From the NCBI GenBank assembly GCA_026397725.1, contig JAPLUI010000323.1, positions 1 through 64,000 on the forward strand: 64,000 nt of DNA, in the 5' to 3' direction. Origin of the DNA: Verrucomicrobiota bacterium (GTDB lineage: Bacteria; Verrucomicrobiota; Verrucomicrobiia; Verrucomicrobiales; Akkermansiaceae). Positions within the stretch are counted from its first letter, which is position 1. Every line of letters starts with the position of its first letter. Made by a program: the position numbers and the translations under genes. This document shows, piece by piece, positions 43,190 through 52,380 of the stretch. The notes below the pieces were generated by a model. The model made no database searches and had not been told where the DNA came from. It saw nothing but the letters and a program-made list of their open reading frames with translations.

Positions 43190-45964
43190 ATGATGATACG
43201 AAAGTCCATGAAATTCATCACCCGCTTGTTTTATCTATCCGCAGTTCTATCGAATGGCACAGGACTGTCGCAGGCCGCAACCGTCACTAACCCGCGCTGC
43301 GAGTATCTCAAGGATCCGCTGGGAATCGACGTGGAAAAGCCCCGCCTGGGTTGGGTGATCGAAGATGGCGGTCAGGGCACAGAAGTCAGAGGTCAGAAAC
43401 AAAGTGCCTATCAGGTATTGGTGGCGTCCACGGCGGAGTTGCTCGCCGCCGACAAGGGCGATCTGTGGGACAGGGGCAAGGTCGCGTCCGACCAGTCGAT
43501 CCACATCGAGTACGCCGGGAAACCGTTAACCTCGCAGATGCATTGTTACTGGAAGGTCCGCGTGTGGGACAAGGAGGGCAAGCCGTCCGCCTGGAGCCCG
43601 CCGGCCCGGTGGTCGATGGGCCTGCTGAAACCCGAGGACTGGAAAGCAACCTGGATCGGCAAGGATGTACCGGATGTATCGGAGTCGAACTCCGAGCACC
43701 GCCGCCTCGCCGCCCGCATGCTCCGCCGCGAGTTCGCGGTTGATAGGAAAGTCACCCGCGCAACGGCCAATCTCTGTGGGTTGGGTTATTCCGAGTTATA
43801 TCTCAATGGCCGGAAGGTGGACAATCGTGTCATGGACCCGACTCACTCCCGATATGACAAACGGGCCATGTATGTGACCTTCGATGTGACGGAATACCTG
43901 CGCAGCGGGCGGAATGCCGTGGGAGTCATTCTGGGCAACGGCCGGTTTTTCGCGCCGCGGGCGGCGGTTCCGGCACCGACCCCGACATTCGGCTTTCCGA
44001 AGCTCTTGTTCCAGATGCGCCTTGAATATGCCGACGGGAGTTCGGAACTCGTCGTCAGCAACGAAAACTGGAAGATGACCCACCAGGGGCCGATCCGCGC
44101 TAACAACGAGTTCGACGGCGAGGAATATGATGCCCGCATGGAGCAGCCCGGCTGGGACAAGGATGGGTTCGACGATACCAAGTGGCAACCCGTGCAACTT
44201 GCTGCCGCTCCGGGTGGATCACTCATCGCCCAAATGCTGGAACCGATGCGCGTGATCGAGACACTCAAGCCGGTGGCGCTTGCCAATCCCAAACCGGGCA
44301 TCTATGTGGCCGACTTCGGGCAGAATCTCTATGGTTCTGTTAGAGTCAGGGTGAAAGGACCGAAGGGCACGCGGGTTGTGATCCGAACCACCTTTGACCG
44401 GCATCCGGACGGGATGGTGGATATGGGACCCAACCGCAGCGCCCTTTCCACAGACATCTATACCCTCAAGGGCGAAGGTGTGGAATCGTGGGCTCCGCGT
44501 TTCCGCGGGCAGGGAACGCGATTTGCGGAAATCTCAGGGTGGCCTGGCGTGCCGACCACTGACGATCTGGAACTGCAGGTCGTTCATAGCGACCTGGAAA
44601 AGGCCGGCGATTTCTCCTGCTCCAACGAACTGGTTAACAAGATTTACGCCAACATGCTGCGCACCGTGCGCATGCAGGAACGCGGTGTCCCGATGGATCC
44701 GGACCGCGACGAACGCCAGGCCTGGCTGGGCGTGTCCGATAAGACTTCGGAAACCGAGGGCTACATGTTGAATGTGGCGGCCTTCTACAGCAGCTTTCTG
44801 GGCGAGTGCCGCATCGATCAGCGCGAGGACGGGTGCATGTCGGACGCGGGTTCGTACTGGACCTGGTCGCAATCCGGAGACCCCGGTTCGCCGACTGTGG
44901 TCACCTCAACACCCTGGTCCTGCTATCTCATGTATGGCGATCGGCGTATCGTCGCCGATAACTATCCCATGATGAAACGCTGGGTGGAATTCCTGGAGAA
45001 GCGGCTCGATCCGGACTTCATCTATCGAAAAGGGTGCTTTGGCGACTGGGTGGACGCCTACAGCATGGACGCGAAGACCTCTGACCACGGTGCTACTTCG
45101 CGCGAGTTGGTCTGGACAGCCTACGTTTACTACAACTGCCGGCTTGTGGAGCGAATCGCGGACCTCCTGGGGCAGCCCGGGGATGCGGCTCATTTCCGCG
45201 CCACGGCGGAGAAAGTCGGGGCGGCGTTCAACAAAACGTTCTTCGACCCGCAGAGCGGTACCTATGCGAGCAAAACGCAGACCTCATATATTCTGCCGTT
45301 GGCGTTCGGGTTGGTGCCGCCCGGGCAGCGTCAGGCCGTGGTTAACAACCTCGTGAAGGACATCCTCGTCGAACACACAGGCCACTTGAGCGTGGGTTGT
45401 GTGGGGATCAAGTGGCTGATGCAGACTCTAACAAACATCGGGCGGCCGGACGTAGCCTACACCATTCTCACCCAGACCACGCGACCGGGTTGGGGTTATA
45501 TGGTTGGCAAGGGCGGCACATCCATCTGGGAACGCTGGGACCGCGACACCCGCGACCCCGGCATGAATGGACAAAGCCAGACGATTCTTGCGGGTTATCT
45601 GGGGGCTTGGATGTATCAAACCCTCGCAGGCATCAACTACGATTCCATGCAACCCGGCTTCAAACACATCATCTTGCGCCCGCGGCCGGTGGGAGACCTG
45701 ACCTTCGTCCGCGCATCCCACAAGTGCCTCTACGGCCTGATCCGCAGCGAGTGGAAGATCGAGGGCGGCCATTTCCGCTGGGACGTGGTCATTCCACCTA
45801 ACACCACCGCGACGGTGCATGTGCCGGCCAAGGAGGCGGCCGGCGTGACCGAGGGCGGCAAACCCGCGGCGCAGGCCGAAGGCATCAAGTTCCTCCGCAT
45901 GGAAGACGGCGCCGCAGTGTACGAGGCCGGGGCCGGGCGGTATTCGTTCCTATCAAAACAATAG
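43190..45964 (+). CDS. GH78 alpha-L-rhamnosidase, short form
   Basis: A 924-residue secreted GH78 very close to the 7287 protein in most of its length (DRDERQAW ~505, SIWERWD ~778). It lacks the ~170-residue sandwich module of that protein: after WKATWIGKDVPD it passes directly to EHRRLAARMLRREFAVDRKV. It also carries a shorter version of the in-frame GTCAGAGG stutter (DGGQGTEVRGQKQSAYQ). The signal peptide starts at 43190 (MMIRKSMKFITRLF) or 43208. The final ~60 residues (PPNTTATVHVPAKEAAGVTE...) match 29852/40073 better than 7287, which suggests recombination between paralogues. Function: removal of terminal rhamnose. Confidence 0.88.
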   Translation: MMIRKSMKFITRLFYLSAVLSNGTGLSQAATVTNPRCEYLKDPLGIDVEKPRLGWVIEDGGQGTEVRGQKQSAYQVLVASTAELLAADKGDLWDRGKVASDQSIHIEYAGKPLTSQMHCYWKVRVWDKEGKPSAWSPPARWSMGLLKPEDWKATWIGKDVPDVSESNSEHRRLAARMLRREFAVDRKVTRATANLCGLGYSELYLNGRKVDNRVMDPTHSRYDKRAMYVTFDVTEYLRSGRNAVGVILGNGRFFAPRAAVPAPTPTFGFPKLLFQMRLEYADGSSELVVSNENWKMTHQGPIRANNEFDGEEYDARMEQPGWDKDGFDDTKWQPVQLAAAPGGSLIAQMLEPMRVIETLKPVALANPKPGIYVADFGQNLYGSVRVRVKGPKGTRVVIRTTFDRHPDGMVDMGPNRSALSTDIYTLKGEGVESWAPRFRGQGTRFAEISGWPGVPTTDDLELQVVHSDLEKAGDFSCSNELVNKIYANMLRTVRMQERGVPMDPDRDERQAWLGVSDKTSETEGYMLNVAAFYSSFLGECRIDQREDGCMSDAGSYWTWSQSGDPGSPTVVTSTPWSCYLMYGDRRIVADNYPMMKRWVEFLEKRLDPDFIYRKGCFGDWVDAYSMDAKTSDHGATSRELVWTAYVYYNCRLVERIADLLGQPGDAAHFRATAEKVGAAFNKTFFDPQSGTYASKTQTSYILPLAFGLVPPGQRQAVVNNLVKDILVEHTGHLSVGCVGIKWLMQTLTNIGRPDVAYTILTQTTRPGWGYMVGKGGTSIWERWDRDTRDPGMNGQSQTILAGYLGAWMYQTLAGINYDSMQPGFKHIILRPRPVGDLTFVRASHKCLYGLIRSEWKIEGGHFRWDVVIPPNTTATVHVPAKEAAGVTEGGKPAAQAEGIKFLRMEDGAAVYEAGAGRYSFLSKQ

Positions 45965-45992
45965 AGCTGTGACCATCCTTCGACCGAACGCT

Positions 45993-47324
45993 ATGCAAAT
46001 ACGAGCCCGTATGTCCAGGATCCTCCCATTCCTTGCCGGTGCCGCCGCAGTGCTCGCCCTGTGGGGTGCCGATGGCAGCGCTGCCTTCGCCGCTGACGAG
46101 CCGCCGTTTCCCATCGACCGCGCAGCCGCGCCCTTGTTTGACGATCCCGTCTGGCACGGTGCGGCCGATCCGAGCGTCCTGTGGAACCCGCTCGCCAGGG
46201 AATTCACGATTTACTACACGCAGCGCCGCGCGACGCTGCAAAACTCTAACGGAGTTGACTGGGTCCATGGTTCGGCCATCGGCATGGCAACCTCGAAGGA
46301 CGGCGTGCAATGGAAATACGCGGGCATCTGCACCGGCGACGAGGGGCTGGGCACGCCCATGGATCAAAAGTGTTCGTGGTGGGCGCCGAGCGTCATGTTT
46401 AACGACAATCAGTTTCACCTGTTAGTCTCTTGCGTCGATGGCATCTACGCCGATTGGACCGGCAAGCGCACCATCAAGTACTTCATAAGCCAAAACGGCA
46501 AGGAATGGAAGTACCGTCAAACACTGCCACTTTCGTCCGACAACTGCATTGACCCGTGCGTCCACAAGATCGGTGACCAATGGTTTGTCTGGTACAAGGA
46601 TGAGGGCCATGAGTCCAAAACCTATGCCGCGACAAGTCCCGACTTGCAGAGCTGGAAGGTGCGCGGGCCGGTGATCACCGATGTGCCGCACGAGGCTCCC
46701 TTGGTTTGGCGCTGGCAGAAGGCCTACTGGTTGATCGTCGATGCCTGGGACAAGGGGTTGCGGATCTATCGTTCGGACGACGGAATTGCCGGCTGGCAAT
46801 ACAACAGCACGATCCTGATAGAGCCGGGAAAACGACCCAAGGATGCGGGCCGGGGCGGCCATCCCGGCATCCTGCTGCAAGGGAACCGGGTGTTCGTTTT
46901 CTATCAAGTGGTGTACGCGCATGACCGGGAAACGGTCCTGCAAGTGGCGGAACTGGAGCTGGACGCCGCAGGCAAGGCGGTCTGCGACCGGGACCGCCAT
47001 GCGGCCAAGGCGCAAGCGCCGCCGGAGGGTGCCACGATCACGAACTCGCTCGGCATGAAACTCGTGCGGATCCCGGCAGGCGAGTTCCAGATGGGCAGCG
47101 GTGAGTCGGCCATGGATCTGGATGACGTGTACGGCAAGGACTACTATGCGAACCCGCCTGCGGACGATCCAAAGGGACCGGACACCGGCACCGAACGCGT
47201 GATGCGCGGCGGCGGCTGGAGCGGCGACGCCAGACACTGCCGCTCGGCGAACCGCTTCGCGGTCGTCCCGTCGGGTCGGCACAGCAACATCGGCTTCCGC
47301 GTCGCTCTAACGGCGGATAATTAA
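45993..47324 (+). CDS. GH43-like propeller with deleted FGE domain
   Basis: A 443-residue paralogue of the 33479 protein. ATG 45993 or 46011 (MSRILPFLAGAAAVLALWG) gives a good signal peptide. The propeller is intact (WWAPSVMFNDNQFHLLVSCVD, NCIDPCVHKIGDQWFVWYKD, PHEAPLVWRWQKAYWLIVD). The FGE domain starts normally (MKLVRIPAGEFQMGSGESAM) and then jumps to YGKDYYANPPADDPKGPDTG and the last ~50 residues, losing ~190 residues in frame. The remaining FGE piece lacks the RLPTEAQWE core. The gene ends in the same ALTADN and is followed, as in the other block, by the GH32 relic. Confidence 0.8.
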   Translation: MQIRARMSRILPFLAGAAAVLALWGADGSAAFAADEPPFPIDRAAAPLFDDPVWHGAADPSVLWNPLAREFTIYYTQRRATLQNSNGVDWVHGSAIGMATSKDGVQWKYAGICTGDEGLGTPMDQKCSWWAPSVMFNDNQFHLLVSCVDGIYADWTGKRTIKYFISQNGKEWKYRQTLPLSSDNCIDPCVHKIGDQWFVWYKDEGHESKTYAATSPDLQSWKVRGPVITDVPHEAPLVWRWQKAYWLIVDAWDKGLRIYRSDDGIAGWQYNSTILIEPGKRPKDAGRGGHPGILLQGNRVFVFYQVVYAHDRETVLQVAELELDAAGKAVCDRDRHAAKAQAPPEGATITNSLGMKLVRIPAGEFQMGSGESAMDLDDVYGKDYYANPPADDPKGPDTGTERVMRGGGWSGDARHCRSANRFAVVPSGRHSNIGFRVALTADN

Positions 47325-47336
47325 CTAGAAAGAACC

Positions 47337-47688
47337 ATGAAACGGACACTGATCATTCTAACATTTGCATTATACTGCACAGCTTCCGGAGTGGCGCGAG
47401 CCGCCGACAACGACAACACGCGCACCTTCACCGCCGACAAGCGATACCTGTTGTTTCCGTGTGCGCGAGGGTTCGGCGGCCAGGACAAGGTGTTCATCCA
47501 TGTGGACGGCAAACCCTACATGTCGCATTATTCCCTCGATCGAGGTCTGCACCAGCGGCGGGGATTACATCATCAAGGGCCGCAATTACCTTAAGCTCGG
47601 GGAGAAGTCACCCATGGAAATACATGCCGAGGGAGGCGACGTGAAATTCAGCCGCTTGGAGGTCTATCCACTCAAGTCCATTCACTGA
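47337..47688 (+). pseudogene. GH32 relic, second copy
   Basis: Nearly identical to 35426-35777, with the same deletion junction after DGKPYMS and the same frameshift into RDY/GDYIIKGRNYLKLGEKSPMEI. It lies 12 bases after the propeller-FGE gene, as in the first block. The two copies therefore descend from one deletion event by segmental duplication. Confidence 0.75.
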
Positions 47689-47697
47689 CATATAACC

Positions 47698-49545
47698 ATG
47701 AAACACCCCATCCACACATTTCTGTTAGCCATCGCGGCAGCCGCATTGCCACTCAGCCGCTGTCCGGCGGCTGAGTCACAACCCGCCAACGCACCTGCGC
47801 CGCAGGGCTTTGAGTGCCCGAAGATTGACAAGCCGTTTGTCCATCTGCCCATCAAGTACGGCGCACCGAAGGTGAAGTTGTTAGTCAAGGTCGACGGCGA
47901 GTTGCAGCATGCGATCTTCGTCAATCTCGCCCACGACAAGGCGGACTGGAACGGCACGTTCACCGTGGACCACTGGATGGGGAAAAAACTAACCATTGTG
48001 CCGGAGAATCCAACGACCCCGACAGGGTGGATTCGCAACATGAAGCTGTCCGACCAACTCTCGGATGAGGAAAGTGTTTACAAGGAAAAGCACCGCCCGC
48101 AGTTTCACTTCACCGGGCGGCGCGGCTGGATCAACGACGTGAACGGCACGTTCTATCTGAACGGCACGTATCATCTGATGTTCCAGGCCAAGCCCTGGCA
48201 GACGGAGGAGGGTGACCTGGATGATGTGCTCTGGGGGCATGCTGTTAGCAAGGACCTGGTTCATTGGCAGGAACTCGGTTCTTCCGCGCGTCTCGGCAAA
48301 CTGGGTTCGCCCTTTTCCGGCTCAGCAGTGGTTGACTGGTATAACACATCCGGTCTCGTCAAGGATCCCATCAAAGGCAATGATGGACGCCTGAAAAACC
48401 CCGCCGCACTCCTCTTCTATGCCACCTTCACCTCCTCCCCGTCCAATCTGGCCACCGGCTCGTTCACCTACTCACTGGACTCCGGCAAGACCTGGACCGC
48501 ATATGCGGGCAATCCGGTGATTGTAAAATACAAGGAGGGCAACCGCGACCCCAAGGTGTTCTGGTATGATGACCCGGCAACTCCGTCTAACAGTTATTGG
48601 GTGTTTCTCATCTATTCAGGCCAGGATGAAACCTATGGGTTTTTCACTTCCAAGGATCTGATCCACTGGGAACCGGCGGGCGAAATCCTCAATGCCGGCG
48701 GCAGCGAATGCCCCGACATGCTGCATCTTCCGCTCGACGGCGACAAGAATCAGATGAAGTGGGTCTTCTGGGCCGGCAACAGCCGCTACTCCATCGGCTC
48801 GTTCGACGGCAAGATTTTCCACAAGGAAAGTGGCCCCCATAAAGCGGCGCACGGCGGCGACCCGCGCTTTGGCGCAAATGAATATGCCGCGCAGACGTTT
48901 GCGAACATACCCCCCGAAGACGGGCGATGCCTTCAATTCGCCTGGATGATCTGGGCCGGTTTCCCCACGCCCACGCCCTTCCAGCAGAATCTGACCATTT
49001 TGCGCGATCTCTCGCTGAGAACCACACCCGACGGGCCGCGCCTGTTCATCGAACCCGCCAAGGAGATCGAAAAACTCCGCACCGGCGTTGCCGCACACAT
49101 GACCGGCACACTCGACGGCACGGATGTTCTTCTCAAGGAACAAAAAAACCTCGGCGAACTGGTTGACCTGTTAGCAGAATTCACCATTAACAAGAACGCC
49201 ATGAAAGGCGAAGGCGAGAACCGCTTCGGGATTGAAGTCAACGGACAGCGCATCGTGTGCGACCTCGACAAGCAGGAAATGGATGCGGGCGAGGTGCTGC
49301 GCGCCTGGGGGGATCCCAAAACCCGCGCTCTAACACCGCTCGGTATCGTGAATGGTAAAGTCAAACTGCGCGTCCTTGTCGACCGCATGTCCGTTGAAGT
49401 CTTCGCCAACGACGGCGCGGTACAGATTGCCCGCTGCTTCCTCCCGCCGGACAACCCGCAATACTCAATCAAGGTGTTCGGCAAGAAATGCCTCGCCGAT
49501 GTCGAGTTGAAGGCCTGGCAGCTCCAGTCCATCTGGAAGAAATGA
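47698..49545 (+). CDS. GH32 fructan hydrolase, full length (paralogue)
   Basis: A 615-residue secreted GH32, closely similar to 38214. The signal peptide is MKHPIHTFLLAIAAAALPLSRCPA. Catalytic motifs are WINDVNG (nucleophile Asp ~145, closer to the standard NDPN than in the paralogue), FSGSAVVDW, NRDPKVFW (~282) and ECPDMLHLPLDG (Glu ~336). The C-terminal sandwich includes DRMSVEVFANDG. It starts nine bases after the GH32 relic, which suggests that they formerly were a fructan-degrading pair. Expected substrate: terminal beta-fructosides. Confidence 0.9.
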   Translation: MKHPIHTFLLAIAAAALPLSRCPAAESQPANAPAPQGFECPKIDKPFVHLPIKYGAPKVKLLVKVDGELQHAIFVNLAHDKADWNGTFTVDHWMGKKLTIVPENPTTPTGWIRNMKLSDQLSDEESVYKEKHRPQFHFTGRRGWINDVNGTFYLNGTYHLMFQAKPWQTEEGDLDDVLWGHAVSKDLVHWQELGSSARLGKLGSPFSGSAVVDWYNTSGLVKDPIKGNDGRLKNPAALLFYATFTSSPSNLATGSFTYSLDSGKTWTAYAGNPVIVKYKEGNRDPKVFWYDDPATPSNSYWVFLIYSGQDETYGFFTSKDLIHWEPAGEILNAGGSECPDMLHLPLDGDKNQMKWVFWAGNSRYSIGSFDGKIFHKESGPHKAAHGGDPRFGANEYAAQTFANIPPEDGRCLQFAWMIWAGFPTPTPFQQNLTILRDLSLRTTPDGPRLFIEPAKEIEKLRTGVAAHMTGTLDGTDVLLKEQKNLGELVDLLAEFTINKNAMKGEGENRFGIEVNGQRIVCDLDKQEMDAGEVLRAWGDPKTRALTPLGIVNGKVKLRVLVDRMSVEVFANDGAVQIARCFLPPDNPQYSIKVFGKKCLADVELKAWQLQSIWKK

Positions 49546-49592
49546 GAAGAAACTCGATTCACCGCAATCCAATAGTGCGCAAGAAACTGACC

Positions 49593-49748
49593 ATGAGAAA
49601 AACAATAACGACATTGATATTGGCAGGATTAGCAGCAACCGGAGTGCAGAAGACTGCGGCTGCCGCAGGAGCGGACATGCTGATGGCCGACTTCGAGGGC
49701 CCCGACTATGGCGCGTGGAAGGTGGAATCATCAAAGACAGGAACATGA
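49593..49748 (+). pseudogene. 5' stub of a GH32/levanase-like gene
   Basis: MRKTITTLILAGLAATGVQK is a signal peptide, followed by AGADMLMADFEGPDYGAWKVE, the typical N-terminus of secreted GH32/levanase-like proteins. It stops at TGA 49746-49748. About 100 bases spanning the upstream region and signal peptide are duplicated at 52335-52440 before the mosaic relic. Only 51 codons remain. Confidence 0.6.
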
Positions 49749-49752
49749 ATCC

Positions 49753-52284
49753 ATGAGCACAAACCCATTCACTCCATGCGCGGCTCTGGCCGCTGTTCTG
49801 GGAACACTGATATCCGCCGGCAGCACCGCGCTCGGTTTGGACGCGGAAGTCCAGTTCAACCGCCAGTGGGCCGAGCAAGCGTTCTCGGAGAAGTCTGACG
49901 AGAGCAAGCCCGCGAATAGCCTGGTGATCGTCCACGAGGACGTGGCCGGCGACACCAAGCTGGGGCGGTGCGCGGCGGCGGGTGGGCCGCCTATGAGGCT
50001 CGGGGACAAGGTCTATGAACACGGCATCGGGGTCAACTCTTTGAGCGTGCTACGGATAAACGTAGCGAAGCCTGCGAAGAGCTTTTCTTCCGTCATTGGA
50101 TTGGACCGGAACGTGGACCATACCGCTGGTTCGGTCAGGTTTCACGTGGGCGTTGATGGCAAGGATGTGTTCGCCACCGACGTCATCAGGGCGGGCGCTG
50201 CTCCCAAGGCCATCGATGTGCCGCTGAGCGGCGTGAAGTCGTTTGAACTGACCGTGGATGTCGGCGGCGATGATCGCGGCTGGGACCAGGCCGACTGGGC
50301 CGATGCGAAGGTCGCATTCCAGGATGGGTCGGAGCTTTGGCTGGACGATATTGCGAGACGGGCGCTGCCGGCCGGTGGCCTGCCATTCTCGTTCGTCTAC
50401 GGCGGGAAGCATTCATCCGAATTCATCCATGACTGGAAACGTGAGGTGAAGGACGAGATGGTGAGCGACACGACGAGCCGCCGTAATCTCACTCTGACCG
50501 ACCCAAACACCGGCTTGGAGGTCAAGGCGATCTGCTTGATGTATCTGGACACCGCCGGCATCGATTGGACGGTTTATTTCACGAACAGGGGAAGCAAGGA
50601 TAGCCCCGTCATCGAACAACTCCGAGCGGTTGACGCCACGGTTGGCATTGGGGCTGCGGCCAGAGTGGTAATCCACCGACTGAACGGTGCTCCATGCGCG
50701 ACCGAGGATTGGATGCCCTTCGACCAGGCGGTTCCAGCCGGACAGAAAGTGGAGTTCGCGGCTACGAGCGGCAGGTCGTCGAACGTCTCTCCGTGGTTCA
50801 ACATCGACTGGGGTACGGGTGGGGTCATCACGGCCATCGGTTGGTCCGGCCAATGGACGGCCTCCGTCGAACTCAAAGACGGCAAGCTCCGCACCCAGGC
50901 CGGGATGCAGAACCTGCACACGATTCTGCATCCGGGGGAAAGCATCCGCAGCCCGCGCATGATGCAGCTCTACTGGCAGAGCGGGGACCAGTATCGCGCA
51001 TACAACCTTTTCCGCCGCACCATGCTCGCTCATATCGTGCCGCGGTTAGAAGGCAAGGTCGTGGAGCCGCCGATTGCCCATATGAGCACGTCGTTTTACG
51101 AGTTGAACGATTCGAATGAGCAGAACGTGCTCTCGCACTTGGACTCTATCAAGGGCTTGGGGTTCGAGATGTTCTGGCTGGACGCGTATTGGACGGGGCC
51201 GAGCGGCTTCCCTAACAGCATGGGAAACTACGGATTCCCCATCGAGCGGGTGGAACCCAGGGACCGCTTTCCGCATGGCATGAAGGCCGTCGGCGACGCG
51301 GTGGAGAAGGCGGGACTGAAGTTCCTGATGTGGTTCGAGCCGGAAAGAGTGGCTGGCGGAACCTATATCGCAAAGGAGCATCCGGAGTGGGTCATCGGTG
51401 GAGCAGGCGGCGGGCTGTACGATCTCGGCATTCCCGAGGCGCGCAAGTTCATGACCGACTACCTGAACACTGTCATCAAGGAATACAAACTGACCTGCCT
51501 GAGAATTGATTACAACATCGACCCGCTGGGGGCCTGGCAATCCATGGACGCTAGAGACCCGAACCGGGTCGGAATGGCCGAGATGCGGTATGTCGAGGGA
51601 CTCTACCAGATGTGGGACGACCTATTGAAGGGGAACCCGAAGCTCTTCATCGACAACTGCGCGAGCGGTGGCCGGCGGGTGGATCTGGAGGCCGTTTCCC
51701 GTGCGCTCGTGCTTTGGAGAAGTGACAATACGTGTGACATGATGGATCACAATCCGAACACCGTCATGTTCGCGGCTCTCAAGAACCAGTTGATGAGCGC
51801 GGGTCTGAACCGTTACCTCCCGTTCAGCACCGTCGGGCAGATGGGCGCGACGCCCTATCTGTTCCGAAGCGGCTTCAACTCCGGGATAGCCTTTGGCGAG
51901 GACATCCGCGGCAAGAACTACCCACGAGACCTTCTCAAGCAGGGCATCGCCGAAGGCAAGAGAATGCGGAAGTACTATTACGGCAACTTCTACCCGCTCT
52001 CGGAGGTCAACGCGAATCCGCGGGATTGGTGCATCACGCAGTATCATCTGCCTGACGAGCAGGATGGCATCGTCATGGCGTTCCGCCGTGACAAGTCGCC
52101 GTATGGCAGCTACAACTGCCACCTGCGGGAGATCGATCCGGCGGCAACCTATCAAGTCGTCATGTGTCATACCTACGATCCCGGGACGCCCCTTACGATG
52201 AAAGGGTCCGACCTTGAGAGCCTGAACATCGAGATCAACGCACGCCCGGGATCGGTGATTGTGGAGTATAGGCAGTTGAAGTAA
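49753..52284 (+). CDS. GH36-type alpha-galactosidase with NPCBM domain
   Basis: An 843-residue secreted protein starting at 49753 (MSTNPFTPCAALAAVLGTLIS). Residues ~55-200 form an NPCBM-type domain (YEHGIGVNSLSVLRIN, DRNVDHTAGSVRFHVGVDG), which binds galactose-type sugars in known members. The GH36/GH-D catalytic barrel follows a large N-terminal sandwich. LRIDYNID (~585) holds the nucleophile Asp (family form KxDxN) and WRSDNTCD (~656) the acid/base Asp. KFLMWFEPERVAGGT and FIDNCASGGRRVDLE are also diagnostic. It would release alpha-galactose. The gene has few GTTAG words (51044, 51212) compared with its neighbours and no close paralogue in the window. Confidence 0.9.
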   Translation: MSTNPFTPCAALAAVLGTLISAGSTALGLDAEVQFNRQWAEQAFSEKSDESKPANSLVIVHEDVAGDTKLGRCAAAGGPPMRLGDKVYEHGIGVNSLSVLRINVAKPAKSFSSVIGLDRNVDHTAGSVRFHVGVDGKDVFATDVIRAGAAPKAIDVPLSGVKSFELTVDVGGDDRGWDQADWADAKVAFQDGSELWLDDIARRALPAGGLPFSFVYGGKHSSEFIHDWKREVKDEMVSDTTSRRNLTLTDPNTGLEVKAICLMYLDTAGIDWTVYFTNRGSKDSPVIEQLRAVDATVGIGAAARVVIHRLNGAPCATEDWMPFDQAVPAGQKVEFAATSGRSSNVSPWFNIDWGTGGVITAIGWSGQWTASVELKDGKLRTQAGMQNLHTILHPGESIRSPRMMQLYWQSGDQYRAYNLFRRTMLAHIVPRLEGKVVEPPIAHMSTSFYELNDSNEQNVLSHLDSIKGLGFEMFWLDAYWTGPSGFPNSMGNYGFPIERVEPRDRFPHGMKAVGDAVEKAGLKFLMWFEPERVAGGTYIAKEHPEWVIGGAGGGLYDLGIPEARKFMTDYLNTVIKEYKLTCLRIDYNIDPLGAWQSMDARDPNRVGMAEMRYVEGLYQMWDDLLKGNPKLFIDNCASGGRRVDLEAVSRALVLWRSDNTCDMMDHNPNTVMFAALKNQLMSAGLNRYLPFSTVGQMGATPYLFRSGFNSGIAFGEDIRGKNYPRDLLKQGIAEGKRMRKYYYGNFYPLSEVNANPRDWCITQYHLPDEQDGIVMAFRRDKSPYGSYNCHLREIDPAATYQVVMCHTYDPGTPLTMKGSDLESLNIEINARPGSVIVEYRQLK

Positions 52285-52380
52285 GGAGTTCCAACAAGGC
52301 ACCCGATCTTGAAGCGTGTTTCTACGTGCTAAAAAAAGAACTCGATTCATCGCAATCCAATAGTGCGTAAGAAGCTGACC

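Noticed and set aside
4768..46820. A second word TGATAG (e.g. 4768, 14860, 16272, 26494, 46816) as a companion of GTTAG
   Set aside because: It is always in the CTG-ATA-G frame, the only forward frame without a stop, so frame independence cannot be shown, and the numbers are small.
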